This document shows positions 1 through 9,709 of a stretch of 64,000 nt of DNA, piece by piece. Each line of letters opens with the position of its first letter. The first letter of the stretch is position 1. Source of the stretch: Candidatus Pantoea haifensis (lineage in GTDB: Bacteria; Pseudomonadota; Gammaproteobacteria; Enterobacterales; Enterobacteriaceae). Where the stretch lies: NCBI GenBank assembly GCA_018842655.1, contig JAGTWN010000004.1, positions 1,488,001 to 1,552,000 on the forward strand, given 5' to 3'. The notes under the pieces were generated by a model. That model saw only the letters and a list, made by a program, of their open reading frames with translations, ran no database searches and was not told the origin of the DNA. The position numbers and the translations under genes were made by a program.

Positions 1-664
1 CGGATGGGTGCGGCCATAACCGCGCTGGGTTGAATAGCCGAGCGCCAGCAGGAAACCTTCGTCACCCCGGACTAACTGTTGCAGCCGCGCGGCGCGTGAG
101 GCGGGAAAGCCCATGGGTTCACGGGTGATGTCAGCGGGTTCGCTGCCGTCATCCTCTTCCCGCGCAGCCAGACCTTCCGCACTCATCATGCTGAACATAT
201 GAGGGCAACTCGTCGGCAGCGCCTGATCGCCTCGCGGCGCGGCGAGGCGTTTCACCATTTGCTAACAGGGTGAAATCCAGCAAACGGTGACTGTAATCGT
301 AGGTTGGCCCAAGTACCTGGCCGCCAGGCAAATCTTTGTAGACCGCTGAAATGCGGCGTTCAATGTGCATTTCAGCGGTTGCCAGCGGCATGCTTTCCGC
401 CAGGCGCGGCAGCGTAGTGCGATAGGCGCGCAGCAGGAAGATTGCTTCCACTAAGTCGCCGCTCGCCTGTTTAATTGCCAGCGCCGCCAGTTCGGGATCG
501 TAGATGCCGCCTTCTGTCATCACCCGGTCTACCGCCAAACCCAACTGTTGCGCTACCTGATCGCAGCCCAGCTCAGTGGTCTGACGATCGCCACGGCGTA
601 AATCTGCCTGTAGCTGATGGGCATTGGCTATCGCCTTTTCGCCCCCTTTCACCGCGACGTACAT
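1..664 (-). CDS. phnI: PhnI, C-P lyase core subunit (partial, frameshifted)
   Basis: This is a subunit of the carbon-phosphorus lyase core (PhnG-H-I-J), which attaches phosphonates to the ribose of ATP. The protein begins [12 protein letters not shown] and contains AVDRVMTEGGI, LLRAYRTTL and GPTYDYSHRLLDFTLLANGE, all very close to E. coli PhnI. The start at 664 overlaps the phnH stop (TGATG). Near base 200 the frame breaks in a CCC run. Adding one C restores PHMFSMMSAEGLAAREED and the conserved RLQQLVRGDEGFLLALGYST block, which runs off the left edge, so about 40% of the protein is missing. It is translationally coupled to phnH. Family assignment is firm. Confidence 0.93.
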
Positions 665-1237
665 CAGCAAACCTCCACGTCGGTGGAACGCGGTACGGCC
701 ATCATCGCTTCGCCACAGGTGAAAATAAGATCAACACCTTGTGGGAAAGGATGAGGGCGCGACCGCAAATATTCGAGCACGCTTTCAGGCAGCTGCGGCG
801 CAATAGCGCGCGTTTCACGCAGGCCAGGGCCGGAGAGGCGCAGCGTCAGGCCACCATTCAACGACGGCACTTCAATAATCAGCGTGGTGCTTTTTCCGGT
901 GCCAGATTATCGCCTGCGGCGAAATGAGCAGGATCAGGCTGGGATGCTGCATGACTCAGGGCAAAGGGCGCATCGTAGCTGTCAGTAATCGGTGCGCCGG
1001 TGTGAAAACGCAGGTTATTACGCAGTTGTTCATTATCGATTCGCGCGTCGATCCACAAAGGGCTTTCCTGATCCACCAGCGTCAGTAACACTGCGGTAGC
1101 GGCGGGTGACAGCGCCCCCATCCCTGTTGCAGCGGCAGCGATACCATCACGCCAGGTTCGCTCATGGCTTTGAGAATGCGGCGAAAGGCGCGCTGCGCGT
1201 CTGCCACTGGATGATTAAAACTTGCCAGTAAAGTCAT
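664..1237 (-). CDS. phnH: PhnH, C-P lyase core subunit (frameshifted)
   Basis: PhnH is a PLP-transferase-fold subunit of the C-P lyase complex. The reconstructed protein is about 191 residues, the usual length. It starts [18 protein letters not shown], contains [11 protein letters not shown] and LRFHTGAPI, and ends with the family hallmark [14 protein letters not shown]...[10 protein letters not shown]. Two frame breaks are visible. One is near 1115 in GGATGGGGG; the other is near 890, where one A restores [14 protein letters not shown]. The ATG at 1237 overlaps the phnG stop by one base (TAATG). Gene order phnF-G-H-I confirms the identity. Confidence 0.93.
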
Positions 1238-1682
1238 TAATTATCTCCGCGTACCAGCGTAAAGAAATCCACTTTGCTACTGGCGATTTCGCGGGCACGC
1301 AGTTGTCGCTGCTCCTCACGCATAGCCGCCAGCGGCGTAATAATTTTTCCTGTAACAGCGCCTGCGTTTCAGGCTGCTGTAACAGCGCATCCAGCAACGC
1401 GCAGCGTTCAGCGTGCGCTTTATCGCGTCCCAGGACATAGCTGTAACCGAGCGTGCCGTCATACAGCTGCACGACGGCGCGCGTAACGGTGGCATCGCCC
1501 ATAACAAAGCGTTTGCCTGTTGCCTCCATGCGCGCCTTAAGGCGCGTCAGACCAATCTCGGCGGGACGGACCAGGCTGAATTCAGGGGTGAGATTGAGCG
1601 CCTTCCAGTGCGCATTGAGCTGCGCGGCGCTGCTGTGTGCCAGCACCGAAAGCCAGTGCTGGCGGGCCGTTTGCTGTTCCAT
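1237..1682 (-). CDS. phnG: PhnG, C-P lyase core subunit (frameshifted near its end)
   Basis: PhnG is a small subunit of the C-P lyase core. The sequence has [31 protein letters not shown] and [15 protein letters not shown], as in E. coli PhnG. Near base 1345 an A run is one base short, which misdirects the last ~40 codons. Adding one A gives [20 protein letters not shown] followed by FTLVRGDN and a TAA at 1237-1239, the normal family C-terminus, for 148 residues. The start codon at 1682 overlaps the phnF stop, indicating one transcript. Confidence 0.93.
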
Positions 1683-2398
1683 TAATGCTCCAGTGTCAGT
1701 TCAATCATGTCGCCGCGCGTCAGGCTGACAGAGTATTCCGCCATCGCGCCGTCGGTGGTTGTGTTCAGCGTGCGCACGCACAGCAGCGGTGACTGCAAGG
1801 CAATTTCCAGCTGTTTGCACTCTTTCGCCTGGGCGCGGCGTGTGCTGATACGTGTTTGCGTTCGCACCAGATGTTTTCCGGTGTTGAGAAAGAGATAGTC
1901 ATGCAGCGAGCCGCTGTTGAAGCGTTGCAGCAAGGGCCACCAGCTCAGTTCGGGTAAAAAGTGATTGATGACGCACACCGGCACGCCGTTGACGCGGCGC
2001 AGCGTGCGCAGATGGATCACATTGTTGCCTTCAGTAACGCCTGTGGCGCTGGCGACGTCTTTACTGGCCGGACGTAATACAGCCAGCAGCCGCTCACTGG
2101 TGGGGTGGCTGCCCTGCTCTAACAGGTTTTGGCTAAAGCGCGCCTGAGCATGCAGGGGGTAATCATAAGGACGCATCAACACCAAAATGCCGATGCCGTG
2201 ACGGCGTTGTAACAACCCTTTGTTGACCAGCTCATCCACGGCGCGGCGCAGCGTATGGCGGTTGACCTCATAGTGATCGGCCAGTTGCTGCTCAGACGGC
2301 AGATAGTCACCACAGCGATAACGTTCATGCAGCGCCTGCTCCAGTTGTGCGGCGACAGCCTGGTATACAGTGGTCGGATGTCTGGATAACTCCATCAC
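1682..2398 (-). CDS. phnF: PhnF, GntR/HutC-family phosphonate regulator
   Basis: This is a DNA-binding repressor that heads the phn operon. Residues ~10-75 form the winged helix of the GntR family (YEVNRHTLRRAVDELVNKGL, then QRRHGIGILVL). The rest is the UTRA/HutC ligand domain (LRTLRRVNGVPVCVINHFLP). The length of 237-238 residues fits PhnF (~241). Start is either GTG at 2398 or ATG at 2395; an AGAGGA ribosome site suits both. The gene is first in the operon here, whereas in E. coli phnC-D-E precede phnF. The PhoB boxes lie about 80-110 bp upstream. Confidence 0.92.
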   Translation of the reverse strand: MMELSRHPTTVYQAVAAQLEQALHERYRCGDYLPSEQQLADHYEVNRHTLRRAVDELVNKGLLQRRHGIGILVLMRPYDYPLHAQARFSQNLLEQGSHPTSERLLAVLRPASKDVASATGVTEGNNVIHLRTLRRVNGVPVCVINHFLPELSWWPLLQRFNSGSLHDYLFLNTGKHLVRTQTRISTRRAQAKECKQLEIALQSPLLCVRTLNTTTDGAMAEYSVSLTRGDMIELTLEH

Positions 2399-2473
2399 GA
2401 TCGAATCCTCTTCGGTTTAAGAGTGCAGTAAGCAGCAAAAGCGAGGCTGCGTGATGGGCATACCTTGAGGTTT

Positions 2474-2506
2474 TCAGATGACAGAACAGTGACTGCTCAG
2501 TGACGC
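2474..2506 (-). promoter_or_regulatory. Triple PhoB (Pho) box upstream of phnF
   Basis: On the minus strand three direct 11-bp repeats follow one another: GCGTCACTGAG, CAGTCACTGTT and CTGTCATCTGA. Each carries GTCA at the same place, matching the PhoB box rule of 11-bp repeats related to CTGTCATNNNN. A -10-like TATGCC follows about 11 bp downstream towards phnF. PhoB control of C-P lyase operons is established in E. coli; this site is an inference from the pattern. Confidence 0.75.
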
Positions 2507-2692
2507 AACGATGAATTTGTTTTAAAGCAGCAGAATAGAGGGCGCATAACCCTGCTTATGATAAAAAACGCTTAACTGTTAAATTTGCGACGCACTTTGC
2601 AAATTTTGATGTAGATTCAACAACAAACCCGAAAGGGCGCTAACGTGCAGGATAGCTGAATTCTGCTAGCTTTTACCTGACTCTTCCTTGTT

Positions 2693-4867
2693 ATGCGAAT
2701 AATGAAAATGATTAACAACATCAAACTTTCTGATGGTTTTCGCCGCAGTTTTTTTCGGCAGGTCTTGCTTCCGCTGGTCGCAATTTTGCTTTTAACTTTT
2801 ACTGGCGCAGGTATGGCCCTGTTTCTTGGCATCTCATTAACCAATAATGAAGCCAGACAGCAGCAGCAGCGCATGATCGAAGCGTCATTTTCCCAAAGCC
2901 TCAGTGAACATTTGCGTCAACTGCGCAGTTTGTCGCGCTGGGCACCTTTGGCGCAGCATCTGGAGCAGACGCAAACTGACGTGCGCTGGCTGGACAATAA
3001 TATTGGTCAGTGGCTTTTTGAGATGTTCGATCATCAAATTGTCATGGTGCTGGATAAACAAAACCGGGTGTTAAGAATGTGGCGCGACGGGCAAGCCATC
3101 TCACCGGAAAGCGAAAGTCAGCTGGTCCAGGATGTGTTACTGAGCGCACTAGTGCAAAAACCCGCTCACCCCGATCAGGTGGATTATGTACAGTCGGGTA
3201 ATCGCGCAGCGGCGCTGGCAGTCGGCGATATTCAACGAGATTCGCAGCCTGGCGAACATTTTCGTTTGATCAGCCTGAAGTTTCTCGACGACAGATTTTT
3301 GGCGGGGCTGGCGGAGCGAAATCAGCTGCAGGGGCTGCATTTTTCCGATGGGACGCCCAGGCCAGGCACGGTGGCGCGCTATTTGATTATTTCGCAACAG
3401 GGTGAACCGGTTGGCTACTTAAACTGGATCCCTTCGCGACCTGGCGCACAAATGTTGCGGGCAATCGGCCCCTCGACCGGCATCGCGGTGCTGGTGATCA
3501 CCCTGCTGTGCATTTACATGGCGCGTCGTTTATGGACCTCGTCGCTGAATTTGTCGCAATCTATGTTGAAGCTGGGTGCCAGCGAGGCACAGGCTCAGCA
3601 TCTGGCGTTTCATGATGTGCTCACAGGTTTACCCAATCGCGCTCTGGTGGAAGATCGTCTGACGCAGGCACTGGCGCTGGCATCACGTCATGAACAGCGC
3701 GTAGCGTTAATTTTGATTGATCTTGATCGCTTCAAAACCATTAATGATACCCACGGTCATCATGCCGGTGATGAATTGATTGTTGCGGTCGCGCATCGCC
3801 TGAACAACCTGGTGCGCGCCAGCGATACCGTAGGGCGGCTTGGTGGCGATGAGTTCATCGTTGTCATGTCCGACGTCGATAACATTGGACAAGTCCAGGC
3901 CCTGGCGCAGCGCATCATCACTGAACTGGGCAAACCCTTTACCCTGTTTGGCAGTGAAGTCTGGAGCGGGGCCAGCATCGGTCTGGCGCTGGCCCCGAAG
4001 GATGGGCTGGATCGCCTGGAGCTGATGCGCAAAGCGGATATTGCGCTATATGAGGCCAAAAGCAGCGGGCGCGGTAAATATCGACAGTTTGAGCGTGCCA
4101 TGGATGAATCGTTACGCACCCGGCAGATTATCGCCGCTGATCTGCGTGCTGCGCTGCAAAATTACACTGGGCTGGCGGTCTGGTATCAGCCGCTGATGGA
4201 TATCAACGGGCAGCAGGTGGTCGGCGTGGAAGCGTTACTGCGCTGGAATCATCTGGAACGTGGCATTATTGCTCCCGGCGAGTTTATCGCGATCGCTGAA
4301 GAAACCGGTTTGATTATTCCTCTCGGCGAGTGGGTACTGCGTGAAGCGTGCAAAACACAACAACGCTTTCCGGGCTTAGTGGTTGCGGTTAACATTTCGC
4401 CGGTGCAGTTTCGCACCACCGGCTTTGTGCAGCGAGTGGTGGATATTGTGCAGCAGGCGGGTGGCAATCCCGGCTGTATCGAACTCGAGATCACCGAAGG
4501 GGTATTGATTGAGGATGAGCGCGAGGCTCGTGCTATTATCATCGCGCTGCGTGAGGCCGGTTTCCGTATCGCCCTGGATGATTTTGGTACCGGTTATTCC
4601 AGCCTGAATTACCTCAGCACCTTTCCGGTAGATAAAATCAAAATTGATCGTTCATTTACCCAGTCCCTTGGCGTGGCGGCTAATTCTGTCGCGATTATCG
4701 AGTCGGTGGTGAAACTGGGCCATGCAATGGGATTAACGGTAACCGCAGAAGGCGTTGAGACCGAGGGCCAGATGTCGGCGCTGGCGGATGCCGGATGTAA
4801 TCAGCTGCAGGGATTTTTGTTTAGTCAGGCAGTGCCGGTTGAGCAGCTGGCAGGCATAATGCAGTAG
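2693..4867 (+). CDS. Membrane GGDEF-EAL cyclic-di-GMP protein
   Basis: This 724-residue inner-membrane sensor combines diguanylate cyclase and phosphodiesterase domains. A hydrophobic segment (VLLPLVAILLLTFTGAGMAL, ~25-45) and a second (VLVITLLCIYMA, ~265) bracket a periplasmic region resembling CHASE4 sensors. The GGDEF motif is intact at ~384-388. The inhibitory RxxD site (RASD, ~375) lies five residues before it. The EAL domain starts at EALLRW (~513) and keeps NISPVQF, ELEITEG, DDFGTGYSS (~629) and IKIDRSF. Both activities are therefore plausible. Several in-frame ATGs (2693, 2702, 2708) compete and none has a strong ribosome site. The gene stands alone, divergent from phnF. Confidence 0.9.
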   Translation: MRIMKMINNIKLSDGFRRSFFRQVLLPLVAILLLTFTGAGMALFLGISLTNNEARQQQQRMIEASFSQSLSEHLRQLRSLSRWAPLAQHLEQTQTDVRWLDNNIGQWLFEMFDHQIVMVLDKQNRVLRMWRDGQAISPESESQLVQDVLLSALVQKPAHPDQVDYVQSGNRAAALAVGDIQRDSQPGEHFRLISLKFLDDRFLAGLAERNQLQGLHFSDGTPRPGTVARYLIISQQGEPVGYLNWIPSRPGAQMLRAIGPSTGIAVLVITLLCIYMARRLWTSSLNLSQSMLKLGASEAQAQHLAFHDVLTGLPNRALVEDRLTQALALASRHEQRVALILIDLDRFKTINDTHGHHAGDELIVAVAHRLNNLVRASDTVGRLGGDEFIVVMSDVDNIGQVQALAQRIITELGKPFTLFGSEVWSGASIGLALAPKDGLDRLELMRKADIALYEAKSSGRGKYRQFERAMDESLRTRQIIAADLRAALQNYTGLAVWYQPLMDINGQQVVGVEALLRWNHLERGIIAPGEFIAIAEETGLIIPLGEWVLREACKTQQRFPGLVVAVNISPVQFRTTGFVQRVVDIVQQAGGNPGCIELEITEGVLIEDEREARAIIIALREAGFRIALDDFGTGYSSLNYLSTFPVDKIKIDRSFTQSLGVAANSVAIIESVVKLGHAMGLTVTAEGVETEGQMSALADAGCNQLQGFLFSQAVPVEQLAGIMQ

Positions 4868-4955
4868 GCCTGGTTCGTTCGCCTTACGCCAGCCCTCTCC
4901 CTGCAGGAGAGAGCTGAGATGAGAAAATCAGGCCGCACAGGGCAGCCCTCACCCA

Positions 4956-5795
4956 CTACTCGGGAAAATCTGTCTCAACTGACGTCTGTTTCCAGGCCTC
5001 AATTTGCGCCAGACGCGCTTTCAGCTTGTCCGTTACCGCCTCATAGCCCCAGGCCCCCATCACCAGGTGACGCGGCGGGTTATCGTGCCTGGTAATCGCA
5101 ATCATTGCTTTGGCAGCGCGCGCCGGATCGCCCTTCTGCGTGCCGCTGTATTCTGACGTGGCTTTCATGCGCGCTGCTGCCGTTTCGGCATAGTCTGGCA
5201 GGGTGCTCGGCGTTTGATGCAGTGAACGTCCCGCCCAGTCAGTACGGAAAGGGCCTGGCTCAACACAGGTGACTTTAATACCCAGCGGGCCGGCTTCCTG
5301 TGCCAGCGAATCAGACCAGCCCTCTACAGCATGCTTGCTGGCAGAGTAGTAACCGGAGCTGGCAAAGCCAATGAAACCCGCCACGGAGGTAATGTTAATA
5401 ACATGTCCACGGCGCGCTTTACGCATGACAGGCAGAACGGCGCGCGTCAGCGCAAACAGGCCAAACACGTTGGCGTCAAACTGGGCGCGAATTTCCTGTT
5501 CTTCGCCCTCTTCTACTGAACTTTGATAGCCATAACCGGCATTATTCACCAGCACGTCGATGGTGCCGAATTTCTCTGTTGCCGCGCTGACCGCCTTTTC
5601 GATGCTCGCTTGCTGGGTCACATCCAGAGCCAACGCCAGCGCGTTGTCGTGGCCTTCGACTAAATCGGTAATTTTGCTCGTATCACGTGCTGTCACGACG
5701 ACCCTGAATCCCTGCGCGATAGTCTGTTGTGCCAGTTCGCGGCCAAAGCCGGTTGAACATCCCGAAATAAACCACACGCTTTGATTTGCAGTCAT
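4956..5795 (-). CDS. Short-chain dehydrogenase/reductase
   Basis: This is a 279-residue classical SDR with a Rossmann fold. It shows the cofactor motif SGCSTGFGRE (~11-20), NNAGYG (~86) and the catalytic YSASK (Tyr and Lys, ~155-159) preceded by the serine-bearing NITSVAGF. A PGPFRT turn follows. Substrate cannot be told from sequence. Relatives are often annotated as oxidoreductases acting on steroids, retinol or small ketones, but those names are not evidence here. It is convergent with the GGDEF-EAL gene, and the 88-bp gap between them holds an imperfect CTCTCC/GGAGAG hairpin near 4895. The frame is intact. Confidence 0.88.
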   Translation of the reverse strand: MTANQSVWFISGCSTGFGRELAQQTIAQGFRVVVTARDTSKITDLVEGHDNALALALDVTQQASIEKAVSAATEKFGTIDVLVNNAGYGYQSSVEEGEEQEIRAQFDANVFGLFALTRAVLPVMRKARRGHVINITSVAGFIGFASSGYYSASKHAVEGWSDSLAQEAGPLGIKVTCVEPGPFRTDWAGRSLHQTPSTLPDYAETAAARMKATSEYSGTQKGDPARAAKAMIAITRHDNPPRHLVMGAWGYEAVTDKLKARLAQIEAWKQTSVETDFPE

Positions 5796-5839
5796 GGCTG
5801 AGACTCCCGTTGATTGTTGTTTGGCGAATTGCCTTGATG

Positions 5840-5859
5840 CCGGGCACGAGCGTGCCCGG
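5840..5859. other. Short perfect hairpin between two minus-strand genes
   Basis: CCGGGCAC and GTGCCCGG form an 8-bp stem around GAGC in the gap between the SDR gene and the upstream thiamine-diphosphate enzyme gene. There is no T tract on either side, so it is either a weak terminator or a repeat-type hairpin. Confidence 0.4.
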
Positions 5860-5907
5860 AGGAAGAAAGGGTAAAGATTAGCGGCAGCGTTGCTGCCAGC
5901 TTAACCC

Positions 5908-7686
5908 TCAATGCTTTTTATGAAAAATCTGGCTGGCGGTATCACTGATAATTTGCGCTGCGCCACGATCGCCTTTTGCCATGGACGTCATGAAAGCTTT
6001 TGCCTGCTTAAAGGTAATATGCGGCGGCAGCGGTGCGACCTCCGGATCGGTTTTCACCTCCAGCACCACCGGGCGATCGGCACTCAGGGCGCGCTGCCAG
6101 GCATTTGCCAGCTCATCCGGATTGTCGACAAAAATACCCTGCAAACCAAGTGATTCGGCAAACTGCGCATATTTTACATCCGGCAGTTGCTGCGATGCCT
6201 CAAAACGCGGATTGCCCTCCATGACGCGCTGTTCCCATGTCACCTGATTGAGATCCTGATTGTTAAACACGCAGACAATCAGGCGGGGATCGGCCCACTG
6301 CTGCCAGTATTTCTGGATGGTAATCAGCTCGGCCATATTGTTCATTTGCATGGCACCATCACCCACCAGCGCCACAACCGGTTTTTCCGGATGAGCAAAC
6401 TTAGCGGCAATGGCGTAAGGCACTGCTGCCCCCATACAGGCGAGGCCACCTGAGAGAGAAGCCCGCTGGCCTTGCTTAACACGATAGTCACGGGCAAACC
6501 AGTTGGCACAGGAGCCAGAATCTGAGGTCACAATCGCATTTTCAGGCAACTGTGGTGACATTTCCACACGACGCGCTGCGGATTCACCGGGTTGGCCGGT
6601 GCCAGCGCCCGTTCTTCCATTAGGGTCCACCAGTCACGCACCTGTAGCGCAATGTCCTCTTGCCAGCTGCGATCCTGCTTGTGCTCCAGTAACGGCAATA
6701 GCGCACGCAGCGTTTCAGCGGCGTCACCGTGCAGGTTCACTTCGCTGGGATAGCGCAGCCCCAGCATGGCGGGATCGATATCAATCTGTACCGCCCGCGC
6801 CTGACCTTCCTGCGGTAAAAACTCGGTCCAGGGAAACCGCTACCAATCATCAGCAACGTATCGCAGTTCTGCATCATATCTGATGAGGGTTTCGTGCCCA
6901 GCAGCCCGATTGAACCCGTAACAAATGGCGCATCATCTGGCAGTACATCTTTACCCAGCAGCGCCTTTGCCACACCTGCGCCCAGCACATTCGCCGCCTG
7001 AACCACTTCAACAGCCGCATTGCGCGCCCCGGCACCGATCAGAATGGCGACTTTTTTACCCGCATTCAGTATCTCAGCGGCACGCTGAAGATCGGTTTCG
7101 TAGGGGATAACTTTGGGACGCTGATAACCGGTTCCGGAATGGGTAAACCCGTGCAGATGCTGGGGCGCTTGCCACTCTTCATCCTGAATATCTTTTGGAA
7201 TGATCAATACGGCGACGCCGTTTTGCGCAATGGCGATACGCACGCCGCGATCGATCAGATGGCGTACCTGGGCAGGCGCGGCAGCCTCCTGCACGAAATT
7301 AGCCACGTCTGAAAAAACCCGATCAAGGTTCATTTCCTGCTGATAGCTGGCGCCGCGCGCCGTCGCTTCAGCCTGTCCGGCGATGGCGATAACCGGTGCG
7401 TGATCCATCTTTGCATCATAAAGCCCGGTGAGCAGATGCGTCGCACCTGGCCCACCGGTAGAAGGCAAACTCCCGGTTCGCCGGTAAATTTAGCGTGTCC
7501 GGCCGCCATAAACGCCGCCATCTCTTCGTGACGCACCTGAATAAATTCGATGCCATCACCGTTTTTATTGGCGCGCTGAATCGCACCCAGTACGCCGTTA
7601 ATACCGTCGCCCGGATAGCCGTAAATCCGCGTGACGCCCCACTCTTTCAGGCGCTGAACGAAAAAGTCACTGGTTTTGATGCTCAT
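5908..7686 (-). CDS. Thiamine-diphosphate enzyme, YdaP/pyruvate-oxidase-like (frameshifted)
   Basis: This is a thiamine-diphosphate enzyme of the acetolactate synthase/pyruvate oxidase superfamily, ~593 codons. The N-terminal domain has GYPGDGINGV and the catalytic-glutamate region QVRHEEMAAFMAAGHAKF. The middle domain contains KVAILIGAGARNA. The C-terminal domain has the cofactor motif beginning VGDGAMQMNN and ending VFNNQDLN. Three frame changes (~7465, ~6830, ~6565) break the reading; joined pieces align end to end without loss. Wording resembles Bacillus YdaP-type proteins more than E. coli PoxB, and the PoxB-type membrane-binding C-terminus is not evident. The probable reaction is oxidative decarboxylation of pyruvate or a related 2-oxo acid (family inference). 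Confidence 0.85.
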
Positions 7687-7742
7687 TAATGCGTTCTCCC
7701 TTTCGTGTTCGGTGCAGACTTAAAGGGTAGACCACACAGCCA

Positions 7743-9708
7743 TTACCGTGACTTGCCCGACATTGCCGGATACCGCTGCCGCAGTTGGGTAAATATGTCT
7801 GCCATATCTGCCGCTTCGCCTGATGCCTCCACCGCACGGAAAACCTGAGTTTTCAGAAAATGTCGCCAGCCCACCGGCGCTTCGGCAAGAAAATTTGTTA
7901 ATAATTGATAACGGGCAGGCGTCCACAGCCGTTCAAATGCGCTGCGGGCAGAGCCGTGATCGAAATGCTGCGTCAGGGTTTGTGGCATAGCGGCACGTAA
8001 TGCCACTGTCGCAGGGGCATCGATCTCATTATCGATAATCGCTACGCCATAGTGACTGCGCGCCGCCTCAACGCTGATAAACCCGCAGCGCACATCCTGT
8101 AACACAGCCTGCACGTCACGTTGCGACGGCAAGCCGTAGCCGCCCGCACCGGGGCCTCTCACCTCCACTACATCTCCCGGCTGGCACTTGATGACGTCAG
8201 TGTTGCCGTGTTCAGTAATTTTGCCCTCGCGCAGAGTGCGAAAATGTGACAGCGCACCACATCGTCCCCCACCGCACCCGCTGAAGCGAATACTGAACGA
8301 TTGCGGTTACGTGCGGTAATCAGGGTATCTGGCGAGAAGATTTCAAATGCCATTTCGGTTGCCAGGCCGCCGCGATATTGTCCAGCTCCGGCGCTGTCCT
8401 GTGCCAGTCCGTAACGCAGGAAGCGAATCGGCACTTCGGCTTCATTAATCTCAATCGGCGTGTTTTTCAGAAATGCCGACAGGCCGCCTGATCCATCAGG
8501 CCCATCGTGGCGCGGCGTGCCGCCTGCACCACCGCCTACCGGTCCCAGCGAAGCCACTACGCTGCGATTCTGCCCATCGCTGGTACGAATGTTCATGATT
8601 GAATTACCGCCTGGCGAATTGGCGGGCAGCCGATCCGGCATCGCCAGCGAGAAGACGCCAACCGTCGCGATTTGCGACAGCGCACAGGTTAACGAGCGCA
8701 TTCCCACCGCTGCGGGCGCTTCACAGTTCATTACCGTTCCCGGCGGCAAAATAGCGCGGGTCGGCCGCAACGTCCCCGCATTGAGTAACAGGTTACGATC
8801 CAGTGTGGACAATACGTAAGTCACACCTACCAGCGCCAGCGGATGACGTTCACGCCCCCGGTTGGCATATTGAGTGAGGAAGCCAGTTGCGGATCGCTGC
8901 CAGTATAATCGAGTTCCAGCGTATCACCCTGAACGCGCAGCGTGATGGCGACGCGGCAGGGATAACCGCCCTCACCATCCTCATCGGCGTAATCAGCATA
9001 GAAATATTCGCCATCAGGAATGGTCGCGATAATGCGACGTGCCTGGCGTTCGGCATAATCTAAAATACCGTCTATGCCCTGAAGAAAATCGTCTCTGCCA
9101 AAGCGCGCAATAATGTCGTGAATTTTACGTTCACCCACATTAACCGAGGCGATTTGCGCTTTAAAATCTCCCCAGTTTTGATCTGGCACCCGCACATTGA
9201 GACGCATGATGCTGGCAACCTCTTCATTCAATACGCCGTTGCGCATGATTTTTAGCGGCGGAATACGAATGCCTTCCTGCACGATATCGGTAAGTGAACG
9301 CGACAGCGAGGCGGGCACCGCGCCGCCCACGTCGGTATTGTGAATATGCCCGACCACAAAGCAGACGATTTCACCCTGATGGAATACCGGTTTCCAGATA
9401 TGAATGTCGGGTGAGTGAGTCGCCACGTTCCCGGCGTATGAGTCGTTAGTTATGCAGATATCGCCCTCAGCGTAATCCTCAATCAACGCCAGTACCGGCG
9501 CGTAATCAATTCCGCTGTACCAGGGTGCGCCAAAACTGCGCGGCGAAGCGAAGGCCAGCCCGTCACGACTGACGATCTGGCAGGAGAAATCTTCCGTCTC
9601 TTTGACAAAGGTCGAGTGTGCGGTGCGCATTAAGGTGAATGCCATCGCGTCAGCGGCGGCAGCGCAGTAGTTCGCGAGGATCTGTAAGTTACGTCCGTCA
9701 ATTGCCAT
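7743..9708 (-). CDS. Hydantoinase B / 5-oxoprolinase subunit (frameshifted)
   Basis: This is the B subunit of the ATP-dependent N-methylhydantoinase/5-oxoprolinase family, which with HyuA opens cyclic amides such as 5-oxoproline or hydantoins. The N-terminus shows AMAFTLMRTAHSTFVKETED and GDICITNDSYAGNVATHSPD. The middle shows RFLRYGLAQDSAGAGQYRGG, and the end GDVVEVRGPGAGGYG, all family hallmarks. Two frame breaks occur, near 8835 (restored by HPLALVGVTYVL) and near 8240 (restored by SHFRTLREGKITEHG). About 655 codons. Its ATG lies two bases after the hyuA stop, so the pair is cotranscribed. The true substrate is not evident. Confidence 0.88.
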
Positions 9709-9709
9709 G

